The translations under genes and the position numbers were made by a program. This document shows, in pieces, positions 42,142 to 53,745 of a DNA stretch of 64,000 nucleotides. How positions within the stretch are numbered: the stretch's first letter is position 1; each line of letters starts with the position of its first letter. Source of the DNA: Macrothele yani (Eukaryota > Arthropoda > Arachnida > Araneae > Macrothelidae); the NCBI GenBank assembly GCA_039090855.1, contig CM076990.1, forward strand, positions 198,777,232 through 198,841,231, written 5' to 3'. The notes under the pieces were generated by a model. The model was given only the letters and a program-made list of their open reading frames with translations, searched no databases and was not told where the DNA came from.

Positions 42142-42190
42142 GAAAGCTTCCAGAGTATCAAGTTTGGTGGTTGAATCTGGCTTGTTCCTT
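42142..42190 (-). mobile_element. Penelope-like element, part 2 after the Tc1 insertion
   Basis: GAAAGCTTCCAGAGTATCAA then TTTGGTGGTTGAATC match 63060-63105 of the other Penelope-like copy, where they directly follow the segment ending at 40366. Homology ends near 42190. Confidence 0.75.
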
Positions 42191-42676
42191 TTCTCCCTTT
42201 CCTTTTTTTTTCTTTTTTTTTTTCTTTTCTGTTTTGCGTGGCGTAGTTCGACAAGAAACTCTGCATTTGTAGCGATTTGAAAAATATTGCTCTGTTTTAA
42301 ATGTTAATGTTTTTGCACAGGCATTAACAGTCAACACTCGTTGAATGCATTATTTCGTTAAGTGAATCTCGCACATAGGCAAGACAATTTTTTTCCCTTC
42401 AATACTTGCAAAAATATTATCTTTGCAAAACACAATTCATGAATTCACGTTTAATGTATAAACTGCGAGAGTGGGGCATCAATCCTAATAACACAATATA
42501 TTATTTCTGGACAAAAATGTTCGTCAAATGAGGAGTCTGGCACTGGGCTGGGTAAAAGTGGAAAAATTGTTCTAGATAGTTGCTTCACAGAATACAACTG
42601 CTAAAATCTTGCTTTGTACTAAATAAAATGTACTATGATACCGAATTAACAGACGAGAAAAAGTGGAATGCGTGTA
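42191..42676. other. No recognisable feature
   Basis: Pyrimidine-rich run at 42195-42235, then AT-rich spacer. Confidence 0.4.
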
Positions 42677-42895
42677 TTCTTTTTATTTTGGGAGGGGGGG
42701 GGGGTTGCGACTACCGTGAGCAATTTGATGGGCTATAAGCAGTCTCCCGTCCTAAATTTAGGGTCACTGGAAAGAGAGAGCAAGTGCCGTAAGGCAAATA
42801 CAACATCTATGCATCACCGGGATTCAAACCAGGCCCCATCTCGGGCGAATGGTCAGAAACCTGCGCCACTGACCTGTGCGGCGAATGCGCGTATC
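42677..42895 (-). mobile_element. tRNA-derived SINE (family A), diverged
   Basis: Body motifs ACCGTGAGCAATTTGATGGG and ATAAGCAGTCTCCCGTCC and a mutated B box (ATTCAAACC, ~42823). The tail is replaced by T/G runs. Confidence 0.75.
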
Positions 42896-43223
42896 GTCCG
42901 ACTTGAACAATCAGAGGGCGAGACTTAGTCCTTCGAAAAATAAATGTCTATTGCCTACCGTAATATGTACTTAATATAAATCTATAATAATAAAAAATAG
43001 TGCTGTAGTATTTGGATTTGGGTGTTTGCCTTTCTGTCAGGTTGTGCTCAACAACCAGGAAATTTGGAAATTAAACTTGAAAACATTAAGGCGACCTTTT
43101 AGTTTATGCTTTCTGGGAACTGAAATGATTTCCAACATGATTAGGGGACGGCGCAAATTTCGTTCTAATAGGCTACAGATTTCCATTTCTGTAAAATAAA
43201 GACATTGCCACACTGACAACGTG

Positions 43224-43442
43224 TTCTTTTTTTGTTTCAATGTTTTGCTATCACAATGAGCAACTCTGAGGTCTGTAAACAATTACCTGTCCTTAATTTA
43301 GAGCCACTGGTTCCAGGAAACCGACAGAGCCAGCTTCAGCGTACCTTCCATGTCTCATGCGGGTCTCATGCGGGTCTCAAACCCTGATCATCGTAGTCGA
43401 ATGGCCAGAAACCAGCGCCTCAGACCACTCGGGCAGCGGAGC
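43224..43442 (-). mobile_element. tRNA-derived SINE (family A), old copy
   Basis: Tail TTTTTTTG, diverged body (AGCCACTGGTTCCAGGAAAC), a duplicated CATGCGGGTCT near 43360 and an A-box end CTCAGACCACTCGGGCAG. The most diverged family member here. Confidence 0.7.
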
Positions 43443-43887
43443 GGTCGACAATGTGTTTGTCAAATGAATTGTTAGTAAATTTTTCAATCGCATATCACTG
43501 CATTTGTAAATGAGTTTAATTTATTGTGAAAGTTTAAACTTCAAGCTTGCGTAGTTCCAATCCATCAAAATTTTGTGACTAACTAAAGCTCGAGGTCTGA
43601 AAATGAAATTTGTTGATGGAAAGTTTAAGGAAGAAGTTTAAAGGAAGAAAATAAAGGTGTTTTTGGAAAGAAAAAAAAACGCGTTTTTCTTATAGCTAAC
43701 TTAGTCCGTTTTTAATGAGTAGTTGACTAGCATACTTCTCCAAATTTTTCGTGTATAGTGTATAACAACTTTTTTCTGCTGTGAGTTACATTGCATACTA
43801 AAAGTATTCTTCATCAACCGAGTAAACTATCTACAAGGGAACAACACACTGTAGAAAATGATGCAAATGAAATGTTTCATTGTTATA
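43443..43887. other. No recognisable feature
   Basis: AT-rich spacer. Confidence 0.4.
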
Positions 43888-44552
43888 CAGGGTGTCCGAA
43901 CCTGATTACAAACGTCATCCATATCCGCTGTATGTACGTTACAGATGTGAAACTGGTGCCAAAATGTTGGAAAACTAACCAAGTTTTTGTGTTGCAAGAT
44001 TCCACAACGTGGCTGTAGAGTAGCAGTGTCAGTGTCCAAGAAACCGGAAAGGTTCACAAATCAAGAAAAAGCTCAGTGTGTCCTCTGGTATCACGACACC
44101 CGGTCACCAATAACAGTGCAGAGGAACTTTCAAACAACGTATGGAAAGAAGCTGCCCGATGTCAAGAGCATTAAGTCATGGTACGACAAGTTGAAGACCA
44201 CAGGATCTGTTGCCGACTTACCGAGAACTGGCCGACCATCAACCTCAGCTGAAAGGGTGGAAGCAGTGAGACAGTCTTTGTGCGAAGTCCCAAGAAATCA
44301 GTGCATGGGACCTCACGTGAATTACAGATGCCAAAAAGTTCTGTTCATGATAAAAAGTTCTTTCATGATTTGTGAACATTTCCGGTTTCCTGGACACTGA
44401 CACTGCTATACACTACAGCCACGTTGCGGAAACCTGCAACAAAAAAACTTGGTTAGTTTTCCAACATTTTGGCACCAGTTTCACATCTGTAACGTACATA
44501 CAGCGGATATGAATGACGTTTTTAATCAGGGAAAGACTTTTCGGACACCCTG
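43888..44552 (+). mobile_element. Short Tc1/mariner-like element with ~160-bp TIRs
   Basis: Arms 43888-44050 and about 44392-44552 are inverted copies, starting CAGGGTGTCCGAA and bounded by TA. The 665-bp element keeps only the N-terminal HTH of its transposase. Confidence 0.85.
44033..44310 (+). pseudogene. Transposase N-terminal HTH fragment (DUF4817-type)
   Basis: SKKPERFTNQEKAQCVLWYH, then VQRNFQTTYGKKLPDVKSIK, SWYDKLKTTGSVADLPRTGR and VEAVRQSLCEVPRNQ. It matches the HTH domain on arthropod Tc1/mariner-related transposases and is comparable to 17710-17898. No catalytic domain. The ORF starts inside the left TIR (43987) and runs into the right arm. Confidence 0.8.
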
Positions 44553-45821
44553 TACATCTTAACAGTCGTAGCGAGTGCCTCAGGAAATGTGCATGTGACA
44601 TGTTTACAAAAGTACTGTATATTTATATATATCCATCCATTACCGAATATATTAAAAGTGACAGAGCGTATTTTGTTTACCGTCTGGTTCTCTCAATTTT
44701 GTGCTTGGGTTTAGTCAAATATTTTATTTGCACAGTGAAGTAAGAGCAGATTAGTCACCATTCTATATTAATGCTAATGTTGATCACCTCAGACTGCTTT
44801 GAGGCGAGTGAAGCGAGCATAAAAGAATTCGGAATTGCAGACCCCAGGCAGGATCTGGTTAATTAACTACCGATAAATACACATCATCCAAAGAAAAGAA
44901 TATGCAGGCGGCCCAGCTTAAAGGCACACTTATGGTTGGTTTTAGGTAATTCTGTGCAATTATGCGAGGAATGCAATCAAGCCAGGTAATCCAGGTACAT
45001 TCTAGTAAATACTATTATTACTGCCTATAGTTCCCGAACGAAGACGTAAAAGTGAACACTCCATTATGTTTTCCTTAAAAATGCTGGGCGAAAATATCAC
45101 ATCATTTTGCTTAGATTACACCAAATATATACTACTCATATATACAGTTATTATTACCAATAACATTATGCCTACAGTACCTATATCTACGTCAGAGGAT
45201 TATACAGGAATTTCAAATTGAGTGAAGCTGATTTGGGGGGGGTGAAAACTTTGGAAGGTGTCAAACGGAAGCAAACTTTTCGAAGGTTTGAAATTTTTAT
45301 AGTGAAATAGTAATACATAAACTTTGAACCTAGGATTTAAAATGAGGCAAACTTCAAGGAATGGAGAATTGCTGAATTTTTAATAGTTGAGAATGGTTTA
45401 AACCAGGGCTCTCTTTCCCAAAACTACAAAAGGTTATTGTTTTGCGCTGTTTTTATTTTTTATTTCTCATGTAAAAAACACGAAACAATGCTAAAGCAAA
45501 GAAGTATTAACATGGGCTGCTAAAACAGTAGTATTGATATTTTGACAAATTTTGTGCATGCTAAAATGTTTCTGAAGTTCGGTATATCTGCAAAATGTTT
45601 AACAGACTAAAATAAAGAAATACATATATTTTGTGGTTGTAGTAACTGACTTTAAGAATATGCTTTGAACAAGAAAAACTAAAAGAGAAGCATTAGAGTG
45701 CTATGTAGTACATAGATTTCAAATTAACAAAAGAAAAATTAACGAATTATGGTAGAAGGTACTTCAAGGAAAAGGTGAAGAATTCATGTAAATGCTAACG
45801 CTTATTGATAACTGTGATGTC
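44553..45821. other. No recognisable gene
   Basis: AT-rich spacer. A ~35-base segment (AGTTCCCGAACGAAGACGTA + AAAGTGAACA) at 45030-45062 recurs at about 46115-46145. Confidence 0.45.
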
Positions 45822-46030
45822 ATCATCATCTATTATCAATCCACTGCTGGATGAAGGTCCCCCAAAATTTCTTCCACAATTGTCTGTCTTAGGCCTGTCT
45901 TCTCCACGTCACTCCAGCATACTTTCGAATTTCATCCTTCCATCTCCCATGGGGTCTTCTTCTGGGTCTTTTCCTGTTTCTCGGAATCAAGTCTTAAATT
46001 TCGGTTGTCCATCGGTGGTCCATTCTTATG
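45822..46030 (-). pseudogene. RTE 3'-end fragment
   Basis: Begins CATCATCATC (tail), then minus-strand RTE terminus (ATCAATCCACTGCTGGATGA...). About 210 bp, closely related to the fragment at 1-366. Confidence 0.85.
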
Positions 46031-46239
46031 ATAATAAAAAAGACTAATACTTAAAAATTAAAAAGTATATAAGTATACACACCTTTAAATGGAGGTCAAA
46101 TGAAAATTCCTGCAGTTCCCGAACGAAGACGTAAAAGTGAACAATCCATTGGGTTAAGTTTTTTTTTTAGTTTTTTTTTTTTTTTATGGAAGTGAGTCTG
46201 ACGATATTTGGGGGTATTTGGGGCAGTGGGAGTATAAAT

Positions 46240-46400
46240 CCCCGATCAACGTACACTAATTTTACGAGATCGAAATCACCGGTGACCGAGTGGTCAGAAG
46301 CACCAATTTCTTCCAATCGCTAGATTCGGGCTCACGCGCCGGATGACTCATGAGTGATGCACCTGCGATAAGGCGCTGGGGTCGTCCCTCGTAGAATCCA
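46240..46400 (+). repeat. Possible tRNA-like SINE fragment
   Basis: GGTGACCGAGTGGTCAGAAGC and, ~40 bases on, GATTCGGGCTCA resemble A and B boxes of a Leu/Ser-type tRNA head. The downstream body (ATGCACCTGCGATAAGGCGC) has no relative here. Confidence 0.35.
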
Positions 46401-46601
46401 CACTGTTAAAAATTGGTACATAAAAATAAACAAAATGATCATATGATCATATGTAGAGGATTTTAGGAAGGGAGTGTCTGACCCCAGGTCTTAAACAACC
46501 CTTAGAAATAGGAAGCTAGGAGATTTAGGCTAGAGTGTCCGATAGGAAAGTGACACGGAAGCGAAGTAGAAAAGGGGAGGAAGACGCCCTTATTTATTAC
46601 C

Positions 46602-46765
46602 GGGAGGGGGGGGGCAGTACCCGGGGTCCGACGTTTTAACGTGGCCATCCGACGCACGGCGGATATTTAGTGGATCGAGCGTTCGTACCTGTCTGGGATC
46701 GAACCTGAGGCTCTTTCCGTGGCAGTCACGAACGTTGCCTACTAGGCCACCCGCGGCCCAGAAAT
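46602..46765 (-). mobile_element. tRNA-derived SINE (family B)
   Basis: Minus strand: GCGGGTGGCCTAGTAGGCAA (A-box region, ~46745-46760), B box GGTTCGATCCC (~46690), then a body ending in a C-rich run (the G-run at 46604). Distinct from family A. Confidence 0.7.
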
Positions 46766-46974
46766 AAACAAAATGTACTCGTTTTTGAGTACATTCTGCG
46801 CATATAAATAGCTCCGAGTACTTGTGTCTCATTTTGAAAAAAACACGTACTCATTTTTGAGTACATACAGGGAATCAGTTGTGAGTATATCTGGTATTTC
46901 AAATATATGTGCAAAAAAAAAAAAAAAAAAAAAAAAAAATCCATATATTTCAAATATATGTGCTCTAACTTCAT

Positions 46975-47015
46975 TCAGTTTCTGTGCCCTTTCCGGCAAG
47001 ACACAGAAACTGAAG
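46975..47015. repeat. Hairpin
   Basis: CAGTTTCTGTG and CACAGAAACTG are inverted around a 13-base spacer, next to a 29-base A run at 46913-46939. Confidence 0.75.
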
Positions 47016-47117
47016 GAATTTAGAGCGAATCTAACGATGCTGACAGGATTGTTTGTAAGTGAGAGAAAGAGCACGCTAGATGGCGCCACTGTACAAGCGT
47101 ACGAATTTGCACATGGA

Positions 47118-47322
47118 AGGCGGAGAGAAATTAGGGAGGGGTGGGGGCTTAGGATCTTTAACCAGGGGATTCCTACCCGGGGGCTGTCACTTAACGTGCT
47201 CGTCCTATGCATGGTGGATATTCAGCGATTGCTAGAAATTCACACTACCAGGCTAGGTTGAACCTGGGTTCCCTCCATCAGTAGTCTGAATCTCTAACCA
47301 CTGAGCCATCCGCGGCTCGATT
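47118..47322 (-). mobile_element. tRNA-derived SINE (family B), diverged
   Basis: Minus strand: GAGCCGCGGATGGCTCAGTG head near 47295-47320, a B box like GGTTCAACC near 47258, a shared body (GTGCATGGTGGATATTCAGC in plus view compares with GCACGGCGGATATTTAGTGG at 46652). Confidence 0.7.
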
Positions 47323-47810
47323 TTAAATTTGGATGACGTGTGCTCCATACATACTCATTTATTCATAGAATCAACTGGAAGTATATTATTCGATGGTACA
47401 TCTGGGATAATAGATATACTCGTTGTCACATGCTGGGCAAATGGACCGCACAATGTTATGACAAATATAGTGATGAAGCGACAATATATTATTAATGAGA
47501 TTGACACAAATATAGTTAATGTAAAAATGTACACAAAGGTATTTTGCGCATAATTAAATTACTTCTGATTAGTGCCTTTGTTGTACTAATTATTTATGTG
47601 TGTCACTTTACACATTTATTAAACAATATCTCTTGACATCTATAATATCTAAAATGAAGTAATACGAGATTATATTTATATTTATTGACGCAGTTATTTG
47701 TAAGTACGTATGGTTACTTATATTTGAGCATGGCATGTACTCGTTTACGAATGCTTAAAAAAAACGAGTAGGTTCAGCTTCTCATTTTTAAGTAGATTTT
47801 TTTAACAGTG

Positions 47811-48550
47811 CAGAGGCCCCAAATTAGAGATCGGTGACTCCTTATTGTCTTGGATGTTCAGAGGGTTCGTTAACCCCCCCCTCCCCTACCTCCAATGAAA
47901 AGAGTAATTTTATACCCACATGAAATATTATTCATGAGCTGAAAGGTAATTCTCTTTTTATGCTGGCCACTTTATAAAAGCATTTGATGAACATCTATTG
48001 ATTTTCTTTCTTACTTTGTAAAAGAATTTGCAATTTCTGGTGATACCTCAGAATATCTCCCAAAAAGATTCACTAAGATATTATTTTCTGTTACTGATGG
48101 AAGAGGAAAAAGCTTCAAAATCACAGTTTGCTCTTTTACTGTGGGAACCTGAATTTCTTTCGCAACGTATATGTTCTGCAGTTTAGCACAATAGCATTGT
48201 CACATCATCGGTTCGTTCGCTGTGCTTAGAAAAATCCTCAAAGTACTCTGTGAAGCCTGAAAACTCTTGAGCATTACAGAGCAAATCAATTTTGTTACGA
48301 AAACGATAAATCACTGTCTCGTCAAAGGAAGCGTCTTTCTCTTCATCGGTAAATTTCGTGAGACGAAAATCTGGCACTTTTGAAAGTTTCTTATTACCTG
48401 ACGATCCTGCAGGCTTGATAATCGGGTTCAACTCTTTTTCCTTTTCGCTAACGTAACCTAATGTAGCTCACAAATTAAGGTGTTTCGATTTTGCTTTTCA
48501 ATGAAAAGAATAGCAAAGAGGTAGGAACAGAAATGCATGGACTAAGAGAC
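47811..48550. other. No recognisable gene
   Basis: AT-rich. An 82-residue minus ORF at 48183-48431 is the only frame with ordinary amino-acid composition, but I recognise no family and see no splice or promoter context. Confidence 0.4.
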
Positions 48551-49785
48551 TAGAGATGAGTTCGGGCTCAAATTTAGGAGCCTGGGCCCGGATTCTTGGA
48601 AAATTTCGCTTATCAAGGCTTGCATTTATGCATTATACACTGGCCAAAGATATGGCCCAAGCAAGGATTAGTTTAAAAATCATTAGTTTAAAAAGTTTAG
48701 TTCAGTTAATCCACTTCACAATATTAATATGTTTTTAGAAATACTACGCATAAAGCCAAATGTTCTAAAATGTGGATTTGAAAATAAATAAATAATCAAC
48801 GTGCCCTTCGACCGTATCAGGGGAATCAGTAATTTTGGTAAAAGCTGAAGAAAAGAGAATCGTTTAGAAACAAAAAATTCCATTCGTTATTTCTTTTTGA
48901 TTTCTAAATTTACTTTTATTTTGAATAAATTGCATTATAAAACGTACAACGCCGTACAGACAGTTGCAAGTGTTTGAAATTTTGACTCTAGAAAACTAAT
49001 CTTTGCAATATAATTTACATATATGCTAATTGGTAAAGGTAGTTTAGAGTGATGTAGTAGAATATAAAAAAAGCATGTAGGAAGATTTCCAAAAAAAAAA
49101 AAAAAAAAAGAACTTAAAAGCATTCCAGACCAGATTATTCTGCATTTTGTAACATTAACAAAGCTTTGCGCTTAATAGTATAATAATCACAATATTATCA
49201 TATGTGTGTCCAGTTTCCAGATCAAGTTCTTCATGAAAAAAAGAGAGAGAGAGAATTGCATCTAATACCTCAGCGCTTCAACTTGATCTTCTTTTCTCTA
49301 AAACTCGACCTGCTGCACTAAAAAGCAATGTCACCCCAAAAATCGCGGGAGTGAGGAAATTTTACAAAATAAATAACAATACTTCTAACTGCACAATTTT
49401 GGAAATTAATACAACATTTTAAAAATAAGATTATTGTTTTTTAATAAAATACAAAAAATGGGAAGGTGATATTTTTTCCCAGTTTTTCGATACCAGACCT
49501 CCTTAAACTAATCCGTGCTTGAGCCATAGCTTTCTTTGGACAATGCATAATGCAAGTCCTCTAAGCAAAATTTGTCTTGTAATGGCAGCTAGCTTAGGAA
49601 ATTGAAAATCCTTCCACCATGGTAACAAATCCACAATGAAATTCAACACGTGTAATTCAACCGGGCTCGTAATTACACGTGTTGAATTAATTACAGTAAT
49701 GAAATTCAAAACGGGTAATTCCGAGCCCTGGCCCGGGTTTTTCGGTAGTTAATGAATTCTGAGCCCGGGTTCGAGCTGATCTCTA
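48551..49785 (-). mobile_element. hAT transposon remnant with perfect 8-bp target duplication
   Basis: TAAGAGAC occurs exactly at 48543-48550 and 49786-49793. Ends TAGAGATGAGTTCGGGCTC and the inverted CGAGCTGATCTCTA pair imperfectly, followed by GC-rich GGGCCCGG motifs. 1235 bp. A minus-strand hAT transposase relic identifies the superfamily. Confidence 0.88.
49250..49350 (-). pseudogene. hAT transposase C-terminal (dimerisation) relic
   Basis: On the minus strand reads LFSAAGRVLEKRRSS-stop-SAEVLDAI, the conserved hAT dimerisation region (typically ...FSAAGRVLEKRRSSL...). One stop replaces the Leu. Upstream zinc-finger and catalytic parts are not recognisable. Confidence 0.75.
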
Positions 49786-49793
49786 TAAGAGAC

Positions 49794-50517
49794 ACTTTCT
49801 GCCTGAAGTATTCACAATCCTGGTCGGATCGGGCCTGAGGGAGAATATTTAGCACTTTGATACGGGATTAAAGAAAAAAAAAACATTGTCAGCTGGGAAA
49901 GTGGGGACTGATTTGTGACATAAACAGTTTTTCCTTACAATACTTCTGCACGCTACTGATTCAAATTAGCAAATAATATGAAACCAAATTTTATTTCGTA
50001 AAAAAAAAAAAAAAATCCATTTTAATTTGCATTCGAAAGTTGTCTTTGTCTTCCTCTCAATGCATTTATTTATTTTTTGAGAGACATTTCATTTAATTTT
50101 TTGTCTAAATACGGTCTCTCTGTTCTTCATCACCATCACTCATACCCCTGTTTCCATCCAATTGAAAATTAACCTTTGAAGTGCCTAAATAAAATTCCGT
50201 TTTCACTCTGTGATCTTCAGTTCGTTTTTGTTTTCACTCTGTTAGCCTTAATTCTTCTTAAGAGAACAACAAAAGTCAACACTCTCGTATCTTTTCATTT
50301 CACTCAGGGAAACGGAAGATATAGTAGAAGTGCAACTCGAACTGAGTATGCTCATCTTGTATCTAAAATCAATGGGCGAAACTATAAGTTTTAATTATTG
50401 AACAAGCCTGTTTAGAAGTTGAAGGCATTAAACGGATCGGACTTCCTAAATTAAGGCCTAGGCATATCTCTACTTTCTGCTGCAAATTTCACGCAGTTAT
50501 GAGGAGGAAATGTATTG
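49794..50517. other. No recognisable feature
   Basis: AT-rich spacer with short A runs at 49873 and 50000. Confidence 0.4.
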
Positions 50518-50742
50518 GTCCGCCACGGTAGTACAGCGGTCTAAGCGCTGGCTTATGACCATTCGTTCGTGATGGGTCCGGTTTCGAATCCCGGTGAGGC
50601 ATTGATGTTGTGTTTGTCTTACGGCACTGGTTCTCTCCCTTCCCTGGAATCAGTGGCCCTAAATTAGGGAAAGACGGCTGGTTATAGCCCATTGAGATGC
50701 TCACGGTGGTCGTTAAACCTCCAATTAAAAAAAAAAAAAGAA
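50518..50742 (+). mobile_element. tRNA-derived SINE (family A), complete copy
   Basis: The best family member: A-box region GTAGTACAGCGGTCTAAGCG, B box GGTTTCGAATCCC (~50580), body with TTACGGCACTGGTTCTCTCC and AGTGGCCCTAAATTAGGGA, a TCACGGTGGTCGTTAAACC block, then a poly(A) tail at 50727-50740. It shows the sense direction of the family. Confidence 0.88.
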
Positions 50743-53713
50743 AGTTTTGGACGAAACGGGAAATTTCAGCATTAACCTAATATAGGTAGTTTCTGTCAGC
50801 GTTGCATTCAGACAGTTTTTTCTGGGGGTCAATTACAATTTTTCTTTGGGGGTGGGGCTCAAACTTGTTGGTTGATTATATACATATAATCACAATTTTG
50901 TTATTTATATATGCATTAATACGTCTAAAAATTGTAAATTGAGTATAAAAATTTTCCTATGCTCATATATACCGCAAATGCGAATTCCAAGAAATCTACA
51001 CATACAAGTGATTAAAAATGTAAAAATGTTATAAATTTGCTTTAATTCAGTGATGCACCACGGATTTCACGATGCGGTGGTGTAAAATATTGGGGTTGCT
51101 TGTAAGATAACGCTGTGCAGGAGAAAATCCCCCTTCTCCTTCCCCCCAAAATAACATTAGGAGTGGTAAAAATGTCCTCGCCTTAAAACAAGCGTGTTTC
51201 TGATTATGAAGGAATCATTACAGTGTAACCTGAAAACGTATGGTTTTAATCATTCCCTTGCGACTTAGTTCAGCCCTTTTAGATTATTTCGATCAACACA
51301 TAGTAGTAAAAAAAAAAAACAAACTAACTAACCGTTTGGATGCCAGTTTGAGGTGCCTCAATTTATTGTATATTTATTTATTTATCTTTTGTCACGGAGT
51401 GTAAACCACCAATCGCCAGGAAAAAAAAGAAACACATTTTTTATGGGAACGAATTCTAATAAATTGCTATTGTTAAAAATTAGGTAGAAAATATTTTGTT
51501 GTATTGGAAGCACTAACATCACTTTAGTTACACTGAAGCTTAAGTATATGTATGGAAAGTCGGCATCCAGAAGACTGAAATAAAGCTGAATGCCAGCTTC
51601 CAAAATATGATGATGTATTGCAGTGCAAACATCTCTACTCTGTGGAATTAGGTTTTTATTGCGGAAGAAGTCCGAATTGTCAGTGCTTGAAAAATTGCCC
51701 CTTCAGCGAGGACTGTTTAATGCTTTGTTGAAAGATGATAGAAATTTCAGATTGAAGTCCATGCGGATGATTCTTTTTATTATTATAGTATTTTCCATCA
51801 TTAAGTTCTTTTCAAAGTTAATTTCTCCAAATATTCAGTTATAAACGAAAACAATGAGACTAAATATAAAGGGAAATCACCCAAAAACCTATGGGGGGGG
51901 CTTTAGCACCCCCGAAAAGATCCTGAATACATCATTGGTTTCTGTTCTACAACTTTCCATACATAAAACTGGGATCTGCGTTTATCCAATGGCCGATTAA
52001 GAATGCATTTTAATTTCTCAAGCGATAAACGAGTATAGGGAATCATTTGGAGTAAGCAAAAGGGAAAGTTTTCTTTTTTGGCAGTCAGTCTCTCTTTCGC
52101 CTTTTCTTCACTCCACTTCCTGTCTATTTTTTTGTCGCAAAGCAGATGTTATGTGTATTTTTCTTGTGCGGTTTTGTTTAGGGAGAAGGCACCTGGTGGT
52201 CATCGCGGGATCTCTTTCCTTCCGTCTTTTCCCTCCTTCCTGTCGGGCAGCAGCATCTCCTTCATCTGAATCATCTTCCACGGATATGGAAGGCATGGGC
52301 TGGACACCTACCAATCTACCTTCTTCTTACCCACTCACTTTCACTGGCGACATTGGAAAAAATAAAAAAAAAGTAAAATCATAATACAAAGCCATCCCTT
52401 ACTTTCTCAAACCTCCTCTCCTCCTTGCGTTCTAAAAAAGGAAGGAAATAGAGGGGTCAATTTTTTTATTTATCTTTTTTACCAACTCAGGTACGCCCTT
52501 CTGGGTCTGACAAGGGGTCGCTGAACCAGCAAGGCCACTGTCGACCCTCCGGCATCACAAACAACGTTAGCAGTAAACAACAATCCTCTGCGTTCATTCC
52601 TCAACCTTAAAAAATAACCTCTCTAGGGGGTTGGGAAGTGGTTCGTTGGCATTTTTTTTTTTTCTTGGCCTTGAAAGTTCAGCTTTTATGTCCGACAGAG
52701 GGGTTATTTCCCAGGGTGCTTAGGGGGTCACCTCGTTCCCCATATCTTAGTTGCGTCTGCGTGATCAGGGGTTACGTGATATCGGACTGTGGTAAACAAG
52801 CAGTTGAAGTTCCTGGCCTCCTGGTTTCCGCTGACATCTGCTCTCATCATTATATTATGGCTCTCGCTGGCCAGCACACGGTGGGTGACCTCGCTAACAT
52901 CTCTTTGCATTTCATAAGTTCAGATACGGACCGGAATAAAAAAATAGATAAAAAGGGAAAGGCAGGAAGGAGCAACAGGTTACAGAACGCTCTCAGTTAC
53001 ATAAAAGACTTTCTCCACTTATTTCCTAAACTCTGAACAGGCGATCGTACAAAAGGGCACTACGAATCTAGACGTCACGACTGCAGATCTACAAAACGGT
53101 CCACACTTGAGCAAAACTGAACCGCTTGTGAAAGTGGCGTAACTTTAGATTTTGGGCCCGGAGGTGGGAGTTTGAATTAGGGGCCTTACCGCTTAAGTGA
53201 CGGGCCGCAGCTAGGTGTCAAAACCTGAAGGAGGGGGGGGGTTGAAGGCTCATCTGGGGAGGGGCTCTGTGTTCAATGACAAATTATATTTATCTACGGA
53301 TACAGGTGCAGGTTTTTCTTCCTATGTTCGTTCCTTTTGTCAATTTACTTCACTAGTGAACAATTTCTCCTTTCACCCTTTCACCATGCTGCAAAAAAAT
53401 AAATAAATAAATAAATAAATAAAAAAAAAAAGTATGAAATGGGGGGGGGGGGCTGAACTCTCTTAAAATATAAAAAATAAATCGCATTATCAGAATTTAT
53501 TTGACGGTGGCTGAGTTTCAGGGTGGTTGTTGTTGGAGGAAAGATGGCTTCCAAATAGCATGCATTTTTTTTTTTTTTTTTTTTAGCTTACTATTCTAGT
53601 TCTCCCGTGGATCAATGCAGTGCGATCGAGGAGTTATTGGTTCGGAATTTCAGCTCTGAATTCTTCTTCGCTGGTTCTCGGAGATAGCCTCTTCCCACCA
53701 TGGTCAAGTGCAG

Positions 53714-53745
<32 letters not shown>

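Larger units (their letters stand above)
46401..47810. mobile_element. CACTGTTAAA-ended element carrying two SINEs
   Basis: CACTGTTAAA (46401) and TTTAACAGTG (47801-47810) are inverted; inward both ends have AAAAACGAGTA/TACTCGTTTTT motifs, which also recur at 46775 and 46850. 1410 bp. No transposase. The end resembles CACTGTAAA of the 21091 element. No clear target duplication. Confidence 0.55.

Noticed and set aside
46824..47261. 145-residue plus-strand gene
   Set aside because: It crosses a poly(A) run (poly-Lys) and a SINE.
52638..53036. 132-residue plus-strand gene
   Set aside because: No recognisable domain, low-complexity start (poly-Phe from a T run) and no splice evidence; left as unresolved spacer.
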